Below, piece after piece: positions 22,173 through 33,509 of a stretch of DNA of 64,000 nucleotides (within the stretch, counting starts at the first letter, position 1; every line of letters begins with the position of its first letter). The notes below the pieces were generated by a model. That model was not told the origin of the DNA. It ran no database searches and saw only the letters and a program-made list of their open reading frames with translations. The position numbers and the translations under genes were made by a program. Source of the stretch: Vitrella brassicaformis (taxonomy: Eukaryota > Sar > Vitrellaceae); the NCBI GenBank assembly GCA_001179505.1, contig CDMY01000226.1, positions 33,709 through 97,708 on the forward strand. The letters are read 5' to 3'.

Positions 22173-24460
22173 ATGACGTCGGCAGCCAGCACACCAGGCC
22201 GCCGACCGAGTGCCGAGGACAGGCCGCTACTGGAGGGCTTGTACGGCTTCCAAGGGGAGCCGCACCTCGTCTCACTTACCAAGGACGAGGTGCGGCTCAC
22301 CCTTGCTACGGTCTCATCTGTGTGTGTGTGTGTGTATGGTCGTTCAGCTCGTCCTCTCGCTACCGGGAGCAAGCAAGATTTCTCCCAACACCCCTGCCCG
22401 CGACGATGCATCGTGAGCACCACAGCGAGGGCACTGCCAGGACCAAGGCTCGGATTGCGTCAGACTATCCTTGGATCGACTTCATTCAGGTCACCTGTTT
22501 CAGCCGGAGAAGGGGCAACAGTGGTGCGGCGCGTGGCGACGTCGACGTTCCTGCGAGCATTTGTCCGCACGCCAGCCCTCGCCGGGACCGTCCCGCCGTC
22601 CATCGAGTTTCAAACAAACGCAGGCGAGACGTAAGTGCATGCAGCGCCGTGTGCATGATCATGATGAGCGTCTGTACACAACACTTGGGCGACCGAAGGT
22701 CTGGTCTGTGTGTGTCGCTTGCCTGGCATTGCCTGCAGCATTGTGCTTCGGATGACTTACCTACTCGAAGGTGGCAATATTGATCCGGTTGAGATGCGAA
22801 TCGCGGTTGTCACAGCCAAGAAAGCCATACGCGCGCTCGGTCACGTCACCGTAAGAAAGCTTAGGAGCATCGTCAACGCAACGGCACACACACGCCCCAG
22901 GCAGAGAGTCCATGCACCTGCCCTGTTGTTTTGTTGCCTGTCTGTCCATCGATCCTGCAGCTGAGCGAGCTGAGGACAGACGCCCCCGAAGCTGAGATGA
23001 AGACCCTTGTGGCGACCCCCCTCTCCCCCAAGACACCAGCAAGCGAAATGATCGTCGGCAGGGTCAAGACCAAGACGACACTCTTTCGGATTCAGAAGGA
23101 GAGCCAGCCGACATTAGCGTCGCCGACGAAAGCCAAGTCGGCGCCGGCCAGCCCTCGCCCGGGACCATTAGAGGCGGTGACTCATCTGGCGGAGTGCTGG
23201 GGCACGGTGGTCGACGGGCCTGTGGACAGACTGGAGGGCAAGGGGGATCCGCAGCTGGGGGGGCTGCTGTGTCTCACGCTGCAGCAGGACAGGCTCCAGG
23301 TAGGTACGTGTCATTTACTATGCGAGCAAGCAGAGGAAACCGAGGGCAGCATTTCGCAGGACCTTCATTGTGTTGTCTGTCTGTCTGCCGTGTCTATCAT
23401 CATTTGTATTAGCTTCATACTGATTCGCCATCCATGTCAGCATCTGGCGAGCGCAGCGGCCCTCGCTGTGTCACTTCCGTACTAAAGCAGCCGGGAGAAT
23501 CGTCCCTCCTAAGCAACGAGTAACCTTTGCCATCCCTGGAGGTGTGGAGGCTCAGGAAGTTGTTGAACAACAGGACCAAGACGCCGAGAAAGGGGCCCGA
23601 TTAAGGCCGCTGGCCCCTCCGCCCGAGCTGTTATGGGAGGAGCCATGTGTCAACATATTGGCGATACAGCTGAAGAGGACCCTGAGGGACGAGACATTCC
23701 CTACCATGACGTTCCTCTGTGCAGACGGGGTAGGGTACGGGCATTGCATGCGAGAAACACGCTGCATGTACCTCATTCGTGTGTGCGTGTGTGTGTGTGT
23801 GTGTGTTGTCAGGTTGCTGTTGCGCTCAAGTTTGAGGTGCACAAGGCGCCTGAGACTCGGCGGTCGACCACCACTCCAAGCAGCGACTTCACAACCGTCC
23901 TGGGCAAGTGGAAGACGGGGCTGAAGAGGTGCAACATCCAAGTAGATGAGCAGCGCGAGATGCGACACACACCGGGGCTCACAGCTTTCCGCCCCGAGGC
24001 ACCGCTGTCACCCCCCCGCTCCACAGAGTCACTGACGCCTTTGCTCTCGCCGACCTCTCCAGTGAGTCAGTCACCATCCGCGTCTTCTCCCGCAGTCGCC
24101 TCATCTCCCGAACTTCAAGCTCTGGTGCCTTCCCCGAAGGCCAAGCGCAAGGCTAAGAAGAAGAAAAGGCCGCCGCCCCCGAAAGCTGCGGGAAAAACCG
24201 TCACGCAGCAGGTTAAGACTGTCCCACCCAAGGCAGTGGAAGAGGTGTCTCTGGGTGAGCCGGAGCCATTGCCGAAGAAGAAGGAGAGGGTTTCGGTGGG
24301 ATCTGAGAGGGCCCTCACTGGCCAACACGACAAACAGGATTCGGTAGAGACGGCAAACACGACGCCGAAAGGAGAAGACAGGAAGGGAAGGAGCTGGAGC
24401 TGCTGCCTGAAGGGGTGCCTTCTCTGTCTTCCCTCTTTGAGGCTCTTTCCGACAAGATAA
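22173..24460 (+). CDS. Unassigned 564-aa protein, basic C-terminus
   Basis: Not recognised. Seven exons in phase: 22173-22289, 22348-22412, 22490-22630, 22739-22850, 22961-23299, 23457-23729, 23813-24460. For exon 6 I chose the acceptor at 23456 because the earlier AG (23440) leads to a stop at 23483, whereas this one keeps one long frame through to 24460. The middle portion has beta-rich hydrophobic runs (PSIEFQTNAGE, then TIVLRMTYLLEG; VNILAIQLKRTLRDE), separated by Ser/Pro/Lys linkers; the last 150 residues are Lys/Pro-rich with KAKRKAKKKKRPPPP, a likely nuclear or nucleic-acid-binding basic patch. Exon 1 ends within a perfect 15-bp inverted repeat that includes the donor site. It converges on the gene at 24932-27196. 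Confidence 0.6.
22257..22298. repeat. Perfect 15-bp inverted repeat, 12-nt loop, over a splice donor
   Basis: Left arm 22257-22271 and right arm 22284-22298 are exact reverse complements, separated by 12 nt. The exon 1 donor GT lies at 22290-22291 inside the right arm. Confidence 0.9.
22302..22351 (+). repeat. Intron 3' segment shared with intron at 13098-13149
   Basis: Makes up nearly all of the 58-nt first intron (22290-22347). It matches the macroglobulin-gene intron from cttgctacggtctcatctg through the TG run, tatggtcg and the acceptor. Confidence 0.85.
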
Positions 24461-24931
24461 ACGCACGTCGGAAGGTTGCGTTGCCCCGCCCGCCGCCCAC
24501 CTCTGGTACTTTGTTTCTTGACTGCTTGCGCCTACCGAACGACAGCTTTTTGCTTTCTTTCTCCTTTTGAGGAGGAGAGAATGGTATGGGTACACTCACT
24601 GTCCTTATATGCAGCTCTGGCTGCAAGTGTCGGTCGCTTCATGGCCCGACTGTGTCTCTCACACACAAGTGTATGTCTTGCCTTCGTAGAATTGAGCGAC
24701 TGCGTTGCGACTGTGGGTGGGTGGGTGGCCTGGTCTGGTGTTGGCCTGCGTGCGTTGGTCTTCGCGTATTAGTAGTACGCGGGGCGGGCGGTATGTGTAT
24801 GTGCGATTGGAGGGAGGGACAATGCATTCAATGCATGATCCGATAGATAATCGAATCCGCCATCACGGTGCGCACCGCACATGCATACATCTAGCGGTCA
24901 TGTATGTCTCTACCTATCCATCCAGCCGCTA
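24461..24931. other. Convergent 3' intergenic region
   Basis: 471 bp between two converging genes, so both 3' UTRs. No coding signal or recognisable terminator motif. Confidence 0.5.
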
Positions 24932-27196
24932 TTAGTAGATGCACCCGCGCACACTGTCGTGGTCACGCTTCCGGACGGGCACAGTCAGCGACAATATTTG
25001 CTCCCTCTCACCCTCCGATTCATCGTCAACCCCCTCCACCTCTTTCGCCCCCCATAGGCCTCTCTCGCACTTGCCGCCAACGCAGCAGTCAACCTGCGGC
25101 GTGTTCTCGCCACTCTGCTGCCACTGCTGCTGCTTCAGATGCTTCACCTTTCCTGCCAATTTGATGCGGTCTTTGTGCAGCCGGGGACGGGTGACGGGCG
25201 CGGGAGGCAGCAGAGACAGAGAGCCGCTCTTGGGCAGTGACGGGGCCAGCTTGTGCTGCGAGTTGGTGTGGAGGCGGCTCGTGAAGTGCCCGACGCACGA
25301 CGCATACATACGGGGCGGGGGCAGATGGTGAGGCAGGCGGGGTGCCAAGAGGCCAGGGGGCGGGTGGTGGCTGAGCGTCGTCCGGTGGGTGGGGCTGATC
25401 GGTGGAGACGTCTGAGCTGGTGGGGAGGGGAAGAGAGACACAGACACCTGGCACACAGGCGGCCGTACGATGGCAGGCCTCCTCGGTGGTGCTGGTGGCG
25501 GTGGCGGCGGATGGGCAAACAGGTTCAAGGGCCGGACGGGGACGGGGATGTGATGCAGATGGCGAGACATCATGTTGGTTGAGTCGATGCTCATCGTCGG
25601 GGCGTTTGTGAAGGCCCGGGTGCTCTGCTGGCCTGTCAGCACCGAGTGGTGGTGCACCGGCGACTGCATGACGGACACGCTCCTGTTGTGGAGCGTGTGG
25701 CGCATCACCAGTGGGCTCTTCATGTCGACGTAGACCGGCTCCTTTGCGTCAACAGGGCTGGCACACTTGACCCTGGCCGACGGCAGGGGCGACTCCAGGC
25801 AGGGCAACATCTCAGTCGGCTCCTTGGCCTCAATGGCATGGATCTTCTTTGTCCCCTGCCTTCGCACCCCCTTCCTCTCCCTCTCTCCGCGGTGGGCCTT
25901 GCTGGTAGCTGCAACAGCGTTCAAGCGCTTCAATGGCGGCGGGGGCGCTTTGTCGCCGCTGCTGGCTTTTCGCTTGATCACGGGAACCCGGGGCGGCTTC
26001 TTGGCTTGGGTTGTGGCAGGAGGGTGGGAGTGCCGCAGACGTGTGGTGGTGACCGGGTGCTGAGGTTTCTCCAGGACGGTGAATCGAGACACGGGCGGCC
26101 CCGTGGCGATTTTGCTGGCATGAGTCATCGGCAGTCGTGTGGTGAAGGGGCCGAGGTGGGTGTGGCTCTTGGCTGGACCAAGGCAGCCCGTCTTGTGTGT
26201 GTGCGGGGCGTGCGGGGTGTGCTGGAAGGGGAGGGAGGCCCTCATGGGAATGTGGTGGTTGATGCGGCCTCTCGCCGAGTTGCAGCGCCGCATCGCCGTC
26301 ATCTTGATGTCCTTCTCCCTTGCTGCATTGCTGGTGTCCCGCGCCATGGCCGTATGAGTGGGGCTGAAGTGTCTGAACCACTCCGCCATGTTGCTGCGGA
26401 ACGCCCTGCCAGAGGTGCTGCCAAAGAGAGTCGGCGGGGGGTAAACAGCTGCAGGCAGCGTGGCTTTCACCTCTGTCTCATCCATGTCTCTGCTGCCGAA
26501 TGAGGGCAGATAGTGCTGATGTGTCTTTTCACCGCCACCGACGACAGAGAAAGTCGGGATGGCCCTCTCGGTAGCAAGCGGGGCTCCCGGCTGCGGATGC
26601 TGCGCGCTGTGCATGTTGATGTTGTATGTGGCGTGTGCGGCAGGGGGAAAGGGCGGCGGATAGACATAGTCCTGGGTGAAAGTCCTGTATGGCGCCCCCC
26701 GGTAGAAGCCGTCTCTCGTGTCGCCCAGCACATCCTCGCTCTCATTGTCGGTGCTGTGCGGCACTAGAGGGCCGCCCCGGCTGGAGGAGAAGGCGATCAC
26801 CGGAGACAGGATCTTGAGCGGCTCACGAGCAGTCAGCTGCCCCTCCCCCTCCCTCTCTCTGCTTCTGCTGCCCTCGCCAGTGATGTTTCGGCGGACCACT
26901 TTGCCCTGCTGCTGCAGCTGGGGGTCCACGCCCTGCAGGATGTCCCGCATCGAGTCGGCTCGTTTGAACAGGGTTGCCCGGCCGCCCAGAGACCGACCTG
27001 CAAACACCGAGGCAGCAAGCAATAATTGAGAGACAGTCACTGAGCTCCAATTGTAAGTACTGGGGAGTATATGCCTACGGTCGCCGGGCAGGAGGGCTGC
27101 GGAGGTTGTGGATGACCCACCCCGGTGCTGGCGTGGCGACATGCGGCCCATGACGGCCAGCAGGGGAGAGCTGGTCACGTTCTTGGAAGGAATCAT
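24932..27196 (-). CDS. Unassigned 727-aa low-complexity basic protein
   Basis: Not recognised. Two exons on the minus strand, 27196-27079 and 26997-24932. The 81-nt intron has no stop and is a multiple of three, so it could be read through to give 754 aa; the GT and TTTGCAG ends favour splicing. The protein is largely disordered: rich in Pro, Ser, Arg and His, with a Lys/Arg patch (KKPPRVPVIKRK), repeated short PPP runs and His-rich strings. No membrane segment or catalytic motif is visible. The final 70 residues (from KLAGKVKHLKQQQ) are more ordered, with CCVGGKC and an acidic stretch. Confidence 0.6.
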   Translation of the reverse strand: MIPSKNVTSSPLLAVMGRMSPRQHRGGSSTTSAALLPGDRRHILPSTYNWSSVTVSQLLLAASVFAGRSLGGRATLFKRADSMRDILQGVDPQLQQQGKVVRRNITGEGSRSREREGEGQLTAREPLKILSPVIAFSSSRGGPLVPHSTDNESEDVLGDTRDGFYRGAPYRTFTQDYVYPPPFPPAAHATYNINMHSAQHPQPGAPLATERAIPTFSVVGGGEKTHQHYLPSFGSRDMDETEVKATLPAAVYPPPTLFGSTSGRAFRSNMAEWFRHFSPTHTAMARDTSNAAREKDIKMTAMRRCNSARGRINHHIPMRASLPFQHTPHAPHTHKTGCLGPAKSHTHLGPFTTRLPMTHASKIATGPPVSRFTVLEKPQHPVTTTRLRHSHPPATTQAKKPPRVPVIKRKASSGDKAPPPPLKRLNAVAATSKAHRGERERKGVRRQGTKKIHAIEAKEPTEMLPCLESPLPSARVKCASPVDAKEPVYVDMKSPLVMRHTLHNRSVSVMQSPVHHHSVLTGQQSTRAFTNAPTMSIDSTNMMSRHLHHIPVPVRPLNLFAHPPPPPPAPPRRPAIVRPPVCQVSVSLFPSPPAQTSPPISPTHRTTLSHHPPPGLLAPRLPHHLPPPRMYASCVGHFTSRLHTNSQHKLAPSLPKSGSLSLLPPAPVTRPRLHKDRIKLAGKVKHLKQQQWQQSGENTPQVDCCVGGKCERGLWGAKEVEGVDDESEGEREQILSLTVPVRKRDHDSVRGCIY

Positions 27197-27610
27197 CGTC
27201 CAGTCAGCTCAAGTTGCTTCTGAGACAGAACCAAGACAGGCCAGCTGGGGCTGAACGGCGTGCGATGCATTTCTGCACTGCAGTGGTGTCGGCTTCCACC
27301 CCACGCACCTGCTTGCTCGTTCGGAAGGAGGATTTGATTTGCGGAAAGGACGATCAAATGAATCCAGCCGTTTAACCGTTGGTTGAGCTTGCCCCAATCC
27401 CACCGGTGTCTATAGATCTTATTTCTAGCTACGGACGTCATATGTTTCTCCACCCCCAAGGTCGGCTGGCTACAACACGCCCCGAGCTGGCCGAAATTGC
27501 CCACAAATCACTGTGCCGACCAGTATTTGCCTTGGTACACCATGGTCAGGTTCCATTCATCCTCGTCCACTCTCGTTCATGGCAACCAAGCACCCACCTC
27601 CCCGCCCGTG
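27197..27610. other. Intergenic region between two minus-strand genes
   Basis: 414 bp with balanced composition and few simple repeats. Expected to hold the promoter of the 24932-27196 gene and the 3' UTR of the membrane-protein gene. No motif identified. Confidence 0.4.
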
Positions 27611-29830
27611 TCAGCCAGCTCCAGCCCCGGCGGCATCGCCTTGGTGCAGGTGGGGGTTCGTGGTGAACATCTTGAACAGATACGTCACCGAGTACACCAG
27701 ATACTGCCCCGCCAGCAGCGGGTGGTGCCCCAGCAACGCCCACGTCACACGCGCGATGTTGGCCACCGTCAGCACGATCGCGAAAACCACGTGGGCCAGC
27801 CAGAATATGGCCATCAGCGCCTTCCGGACAGGGTCTAGGTGGGGTAGGGAGCTGCTGGCCGCTGCCTCCTCTGTGAGCAGCTCGGCTGGCACGGCCACCG
27901 CGCCGCAGAAGAGCATCAGCACCGTCCACAGGATGGAGAACTTGAGGCCCTGACCAGACACACACAGACAGAGAGATAAAGAGGCTTCAGAGGGCGGCTC
28001 ATAACGCAGGCAGGCAGGCACGCAGGAAGGCAGGCACCTTGAGTTGGATGAGGAAGGCGATGATGGTCATCAGCACACAGCCCGCCTGAAGTGCACAACA
28101 CACCCACACACAGACCGACGGATGGATTGATGGATGTGCGTAAGGTCATCGATCGGTCGGTGTCCTCTCTCTCTCTCTCTCTCTCTTTTTCTCTCTCTCT
28201 GTGCCCGTGCGTGTGTGTGTGTGTGTGTGTGACCTGGAGCATGGGGATAGCCCTGCAGACGTCGTATAGGAGCATCAGCAGCTTCACCCCGTAGTAGGCC
28301 CCCATGCACAGCACAGCCACACCCAACATCGCCTGGGGGGAGCGCCAACACACACACCACACCAACAGCCAAGAAGATACACTCACACGGGCGGGCATCT
28401 GGTTGTCTGTCGGTGTGTGTCGGTGAGTGACATGCATGACTCACAATGTCCCAGTGGAAGACGAATAGCAGGCCGATGAGGGCGAACCACGAGGCCTTGA
28501 AGGACACCAGCACCATCAGCCCCAGACACACGTAGCTCGTCGATCGCCTGCAACAGCAACACACACACACTCACCATTGCAATGTATTGCGTGCAGCTAA
28601 CTTCACCTTCCCTCCCTTCCCCCCGTCATGCATTGCACCTGAGCCATGCGACGCACCGGACGTCGTTGCCGGCCTTGACCAAGGACTGATAGAAGCCCAG
28701 CAGGTAGGGAATCAGACAAAACACCTCCGGATACCAACTGACAGACAGACACACCACAACACAACACACCGCACCGCCACACAGAGAGAGACCAACCAAT
28801 GACAGACAATGAAGGACACGCGCCGTCCTTTGTGTCATCCAATCCACCTCTCTCTGTGAGTTGTCTGTGTGTGTCTGTGTGCCTGGTGTCGTTGAATGCG
28901 CCGAGGACGGACAGGCTGATGCCGATGAAGAGGTCGTTAAAGCGGTGGTTGATGAACTCGGGATCCACCTCGTCGAACAGACACAGAAACACCGCCCGAC
29001 AGGACACCAGCCACGAATACTAACAGACAGAAAGACAGACAGACAGACAAGACTCATCCACACACACACAGCAGTGTAGTGAGTGTCCCTCCCTCCCTCC
29101 CACGCACCCACGCACCTTGAAGGTGGCAGCCCCCCATAGCAGGAGGCACATGGCGATCTTCCACATCCACCTCCAGTGGCTGCCCGCCCACCACGTCCAG
29201 AAGCACCCCATCAGAGCCATCCGGAACTCCAAATTCTGCACCGTCCACTGCTTGCAGAGGTGCATGTCGAAGACCTTGAGCACGGCCCAGTGCAGCGGGT
29301 TGTGGACGGTGTCAATCTGCCCGTTGTACCTCGTGACGGCGTCGATGAACTGCACGCGTGTGGGGGTCATGAGCTCGGGCGACGAGAGGTAGCTGGCGAT
29401 GACGCTCTCCGAGTCGGTCGTCTCGTTGCGCCCGTACTCGTCGCAGAACACTATGGCATTCTGCACCAGCACCGTCTCGACCTGCACAGACAGATCACAC
29501 CAGACATACACACATAGATAGATCTCCTGTTAACTGAGTGTGTGCAGTGCATGTGATGTGCCTGCTTGTCAGCTGATGTGTCGATCGAATGATCAGACAG
29601 ACCTCCTGAGGCGTGACGTCGAGTATGTCGAGCTGCTGCTCCTTGTCGAAGCGCATCCACAGCTGCAGCACCTCCTCCCGCCCGTCGGCGACAGTGAAGC
29701 CGCCCTTCCAGCCCATCTGGTAGTAGGCGGGACTGTCATCGTACCCATCGGCGCCGCTTGAGCCCTTGCGGCCGGGCGCTTCGTCGGCGTGGCCCCTCCG
29801 GCGCTTCTGCTTCCGTCGAAACTGCGGCAT
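27611..29830 (-). CDS. Multi-pass membrane protein, family unknown
   Basis: 472 aa from eight minus-strand exons: 29830-29603, 29481-29116, 29019-28883, 28737-28639, 28547-28445, 28332-28234, 28085-28038, 27949-27611. The third intron has a GC donor (CAG|GCAC) and an ordinary AG acceptor; it is the only way the frame continues. The N-terminus is basic and soluble (FRRKQKRRRGH). An acidic region of about 120 residues follows, then about ten hydrophobic segments, for example FRMALMGCFWTWWAG, VFCLIPYLLGFY, YVCLGLMVLVSFKA, AMLGVAVLCMGAYYGV, FSILWTVLMLFCGA and ALMAIFWLAHVVFAIVLTV. It ends YLFKMFTTNPHLHQG. The layout could suit a channel or transporter, but I cannot name a family. It is divergent from the ORC locus. 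Confidence 0.7.
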
Positions 29831-30298
29831 TCAATCTGATCTGATCTATCAAGATTCTCGAGCTGCAGTTGCTGGTAGTGTTTGCCTCCTGCTGCCCTGT
29901 TCTCTCGCCTGTTTGTGGTTTGTTGCGAGCTCGCATGGATCGGGTCAACACCTGGTCCCTTCCAGAGGTCACATATCTGATCCATTCATGTCGAGAGAGG
30001 CAATCGGGGTATCCTGGTGAGGTGATGCAGGAACGTGTCGAGAGCGGCTGAAGTGCGTTGTGGTGAGCCTAGATGGGCCAATTGATGGCGCTGCAGGATG
30101 GAGCGTAGCTGCTGCCTAACCGGAGGGGCTGAACAGACGGCCACCGGCAGCGCTCATGGATAGCACAGGTGCGCACAGAGAGAGCAGCCGCTGCCTCCTG
30201 TCCATGCATGCCGTCTGATCTGCTGCCGATTCGATTCTTCCGTTTGATTCCCAGACAAACCTCCCTCCATCTCCCGTGTGGTGTGCCTGTCCGTAGTC
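29831..30298. promoter_or_regulatory. Divergent intergenic region, membrane protein / ORC3
   Basis: 468 bp between divergent start codons, hence both promoters. Composition is mixed with few simple repeats. A possible 5' UTR splice acceptor (gattcccag) at about 30253 precedes the ORC3 start. No core-promoter motif can be named. Confidence 0.35.
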
Positions 30299-33200
30299 AT
30301 GTTTGCGGACGCCCATCGGCCATACGCCGTCGCCCGCGGCCAAGCCGGCGGGACCTTCGCCGACGCCCAGACATGCCTCTCTGCTCCCTTTGCCAACCGG
30401 CTGGGCGTGCGGTTCTACCCCCACGTCAGCGGCACCTTGGGCGACGGGAGGCGGGACAACCGGCCGGCGTACCTGCGGCAGAGTGCGGAGTTCTTTTTGC
30501 GGCAGGTGGAGGACAGTGTCGATAAGGCGATGGGGCCGGTGGCGAGGGACGTGTCCGGACTGATCGCGGGGATCGGCCAGGAGTGCGGTGTTGGGGGGCT
30601 GCCGGTGGTGCCTTTGCTGTGCGGCCCGAGCGAGATCGACCAGGCCAACCTTATGCGCCTCCTCGCCAGCGAGCTGGCCGCCAGGCTCCCCGACTGCCAC
30701 ATCGTCGACATATCCGACACGGATGGCGGCCTCTCGGCCCTGCTCAAGCGGCTGCCCTGCGGCACGGACACCCACACCCATTCCACAGATGCACACGACG
30801 CACACCAAGATGACCAGCACACCCCTGCTGCCCCTGCTGCCCCCCAGCGCGAGCGCCGCAAGTCGACCGCACGGGCGAGTTTCGTGTCCAAGGGTGCGGA
30901 GCTGGCGAGGGAGGAGCAAGCCGAGCGGCGACGCAAGAAGCGCACCCAGGTGGACAGTGAGGATGAGGAGGGGGAGGGGGAGGCCATCGCGGACCTCATC
31001 GACGACAATGGCGAGTCGCGGCTGGCCAACTGGTACCGCGAGGAGGCCGACAAGAAGGGCCGGCGGTTCTCCATTGTCGTGGTGGCGCGCGACGTGGCGG
31101 CCATATCGATGTCGCTGCTCAAGTCCATCGGCTCCGTGCGGCAGGAGCATGGCATCTCCCTGTTCGTCGTCTTTGGTGTTGGGGCGGGGTGTCTGGAATT
31201 GCACATCCCACCCATGTGCTGCGAGATGGAGGCCGCCGGCCTCCCCATCTGTGTCCACCCCTACCAGCTGCTCGACGTGGCCGAGCTCATCAGAACCAGC
31301 GTCCTCCCCGCCCTCGTGCTGGGCCCCTCCCTTCTCCCCTTCCCCCTCTCACCGCACCACGTGACCGAGATCCGACAGGACATCGAGATGGGCAGCATCA
31401 CCCTGTGGCAGTTTTGTCGGCGGGTCTGCCACCTAATTGTGGAGTTCTATCAGTCCCCATCCTCGGCGGTCGTGCGGCCCGAGGGGGGCGACGACACGAC
31501 GGCCGATGACACAGCTGGCGAAGGGGAGGGGTGGGACACCTGGGGAGCCGGCCCGGAGGAGATGGCCAAGAAGAAAATAGCGGCATTCCCTGCACCCCCC
31601 CAGTCAGCGGCAGCAGCAGCAGCTGCTGCGGCGCCCGCCAGTGCGGCCTTGAGCACCGGTCCGTCGTTCCCGGGCGATGCGGGTAAGGCCTTCGATGCGA
31701 CGCGGTCTGTGGTGGCCTTCTACGAGGGTGCGGCCAAGCGGCTGGCGAAGCAGCAGGTGGCGCATCTGCAGGGGCTGGCGGCTGCCGCCTTGAGTAGGAT
31801 GAATCGGAATCACGTCAAGGGGCTGCCTGAGGGAAGGGAGGCCGCCCGGGGGTACTACACCAGGCTGCTCAAGGCCATCAAGGACAATGCCATCAAGGAC
31901 AATGCAGGTGTGTGGATCTTCTGCGGCAGACAGACAGACAGACAATGCATCTCATCGGCTGTGCGTGTGGTTTTCTGTACTCTCCGTTGCTGTCAGATGA
32001 CGGTTCCGTAGCGAGACTGATGGCGTGGCTGAGGAGTGCCCGAGAACGTCACGTGCTCGGCCTCAAGCTGTACCACCTGGCGGCGGTCGCCTTCAGCAAC
32101 CAGGGCGTCAGCACGTCAGACGGCGCCTCACACCTCGACCTCGACAGACAGGAGGTCACCGGCATAATGGCCGCCACCGCCCCACGACAGCCTGACGAGC
32201 CCCAGCAACCGACAGGTGCGCTGCACACACTCACGGATCCAGACAGACAGACAGGCAGACAGACGTGGCGGTGTTTGTATCTGTCTGTGTCTGTGTCTGC
32301 AGGCATGAGCCCCATCCTCCCCCACGCCCCCATCCGCAGCCCCATCGCGGACCTCTCGCATCATGTGGACACCAACATGACCCGCAGCTTCATCACCGCC
32401 GGCACGCAGAAGGGCAGCAGAGTGCCAAGTTTCCTTGACCAGGCCCGCCGGCTGCTGCGCCGAGAGATGCCCGCCCTCACGCAGAGGCAGAGGGACGCCC
32501 GAGGGATGCAACAGCAAGGAGGAGTGGGAGGGGTGGCGGACAAGGACGAGGCCGTCGTGGTCGAGTCGATTCAGTGGCTGATCGAGCTGCTCGAAGCCCT
32601 GCGTGGCGCCTACGCATTAGGCAAGGGCGGGGCTTCGAGCAGTGGGGCCAGGCAGGGCGACAGCAAGGCGTCGCTGCCCGCCGGCCTGCGGCAGCACCAG
32701 CAGGCGGTGCGGGCGTACGTCGACAGCAAGAAGCTCAGCAACTTCGAGCAGCGGATCAAGGCCGCCCAGGCCAAGGTGGCCGCCAATCGGCCGTCGGGGC
32801 CAGACCGTGATGCCCAGCTGCGCGAGTACGTGGCCTTCTGGCTGCACGAGACGCTCCTGGCCCTGCTCTCGCCCTTGGTGTGGGCGCGCCCCCTGTGCGA
32901 CCGATTTCCTCTCCACTCGGGCGCCAGCCATGGTCTCGACGCGCACCAGCCCGCCGTCAGCACCCAGATAGCCATGGCGCAGGTGGCCAAGGGGCGGCAA
33001 ATGCGGCTGCCCGACCTGACCGTCATGTACCGCCTGTACGAGAAGAACCCGGGTCTCAACATGCAGCTGCAGGACTGGTTCGTCGCCTTTGCTGAGACCA
33101 TCGTGCAGCACGAGACTCCGCTGAGCCTGAGCCTGGTCTCCCTGCAGGCGCGGTTCGCCGTGTGTGTGGTGTCGCTCTCCCGCATGGGCGTTGTGAGCAT

Positions 33201-33387
33201 GCCGGCCCACCACCTGGCGAGGGCCGCTGGGTGTCGTGGTTTGGACGACGAGGAGGACGGTGAGGAGGATAAGGGTGGTGTGGCGACCAAGCTGCCCAAG
33301 ATGCTATTCGGCAAGGTGTGGTACACTGATGAGATGGAGAAGCAGGACAAGAACGACAAGATGCAACAGAAGCGACGCGCCTCCATG
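30299..33387 (+). CDS. ORC3: Origin recognition complex subunit 3 module
   Basis: Exons 30299-31907, 31997-32215 and 32303-33387 encode 971 aa. ORC3 is part of the ORC ring that loads MCM at replication origins in the nucleus. The AAA+-like N-terminal region starts MFADAHRPYAV and is interrupted by charged loops (THTHSTDAHDAHQDDQH; DSEDEEGEGE). Around 31400 ITLWQFCRRVCHLIVEFYQ resembles the ORC3 helical insert, and near 33020-33240 the stretch LTVMYRLYEKNP, LQDWFVAFAETI and LQARFAVCVVSLSRMGVVS corresponds to the conserved C-terminal winged-helix part (LxDWxxAF ... RFxxAVxELxxLGFI in other eukaryotes). It is longer than human ORC3 (711 aa) mainly by loops. No stop codon follows in the spliced frame: the donor at 33388 leads, in phase 0, to the ORC2 module. 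An alternative acceptor at 33531 would instead end ORC3 at a stop at 33723. Confidence 0.8.
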
Positions 33388-33509
33388 GTGGGCGAGCCGA
33401 GCCAGTCCCAGCAGACAGACAGACAGACAGGCGGATGCCGGCCATTCATTACCCATCGTCAACCTCCCTCTCCCTCTCTCTGTGCGTGTGTGTGTGTGTC
33501 TGTTGCCAG

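Noticed and set aside
21881-22423. Minus-strand open frame of 180 aa over the start of the 22173 gene
   Set aside because: It reads through the hairpin and the TG-rich intron of the plus-strand gene, and its composition is that of a shadow frame.
23441-23485. Stop at 23483 after an earlier acceptor in the 22173 gene
   Set aside because: The AG at 23456 keeps phase 0 and joins to a long open frame that continues to 24460; the earlier one would leave that frame without any start codon.
30116-31258. Long minus-strand open frame opposite ORC3
   Set aside because: It mirrors the GC-rich codon pattern of the ORC3 exon, and its product is low-complexity with no similarity. ORC3 on the plus strand explains this stretch.
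30299-33387. CDC45 as an identity for the first replication protein
   Set aside because: The N-terminus lacks the CDC45 DHH-like pattern, while the C-terminal LQDWFVAF and RFAVCVVSLSRMGVV blocks fit ORC3, and ORC2 follows directly.
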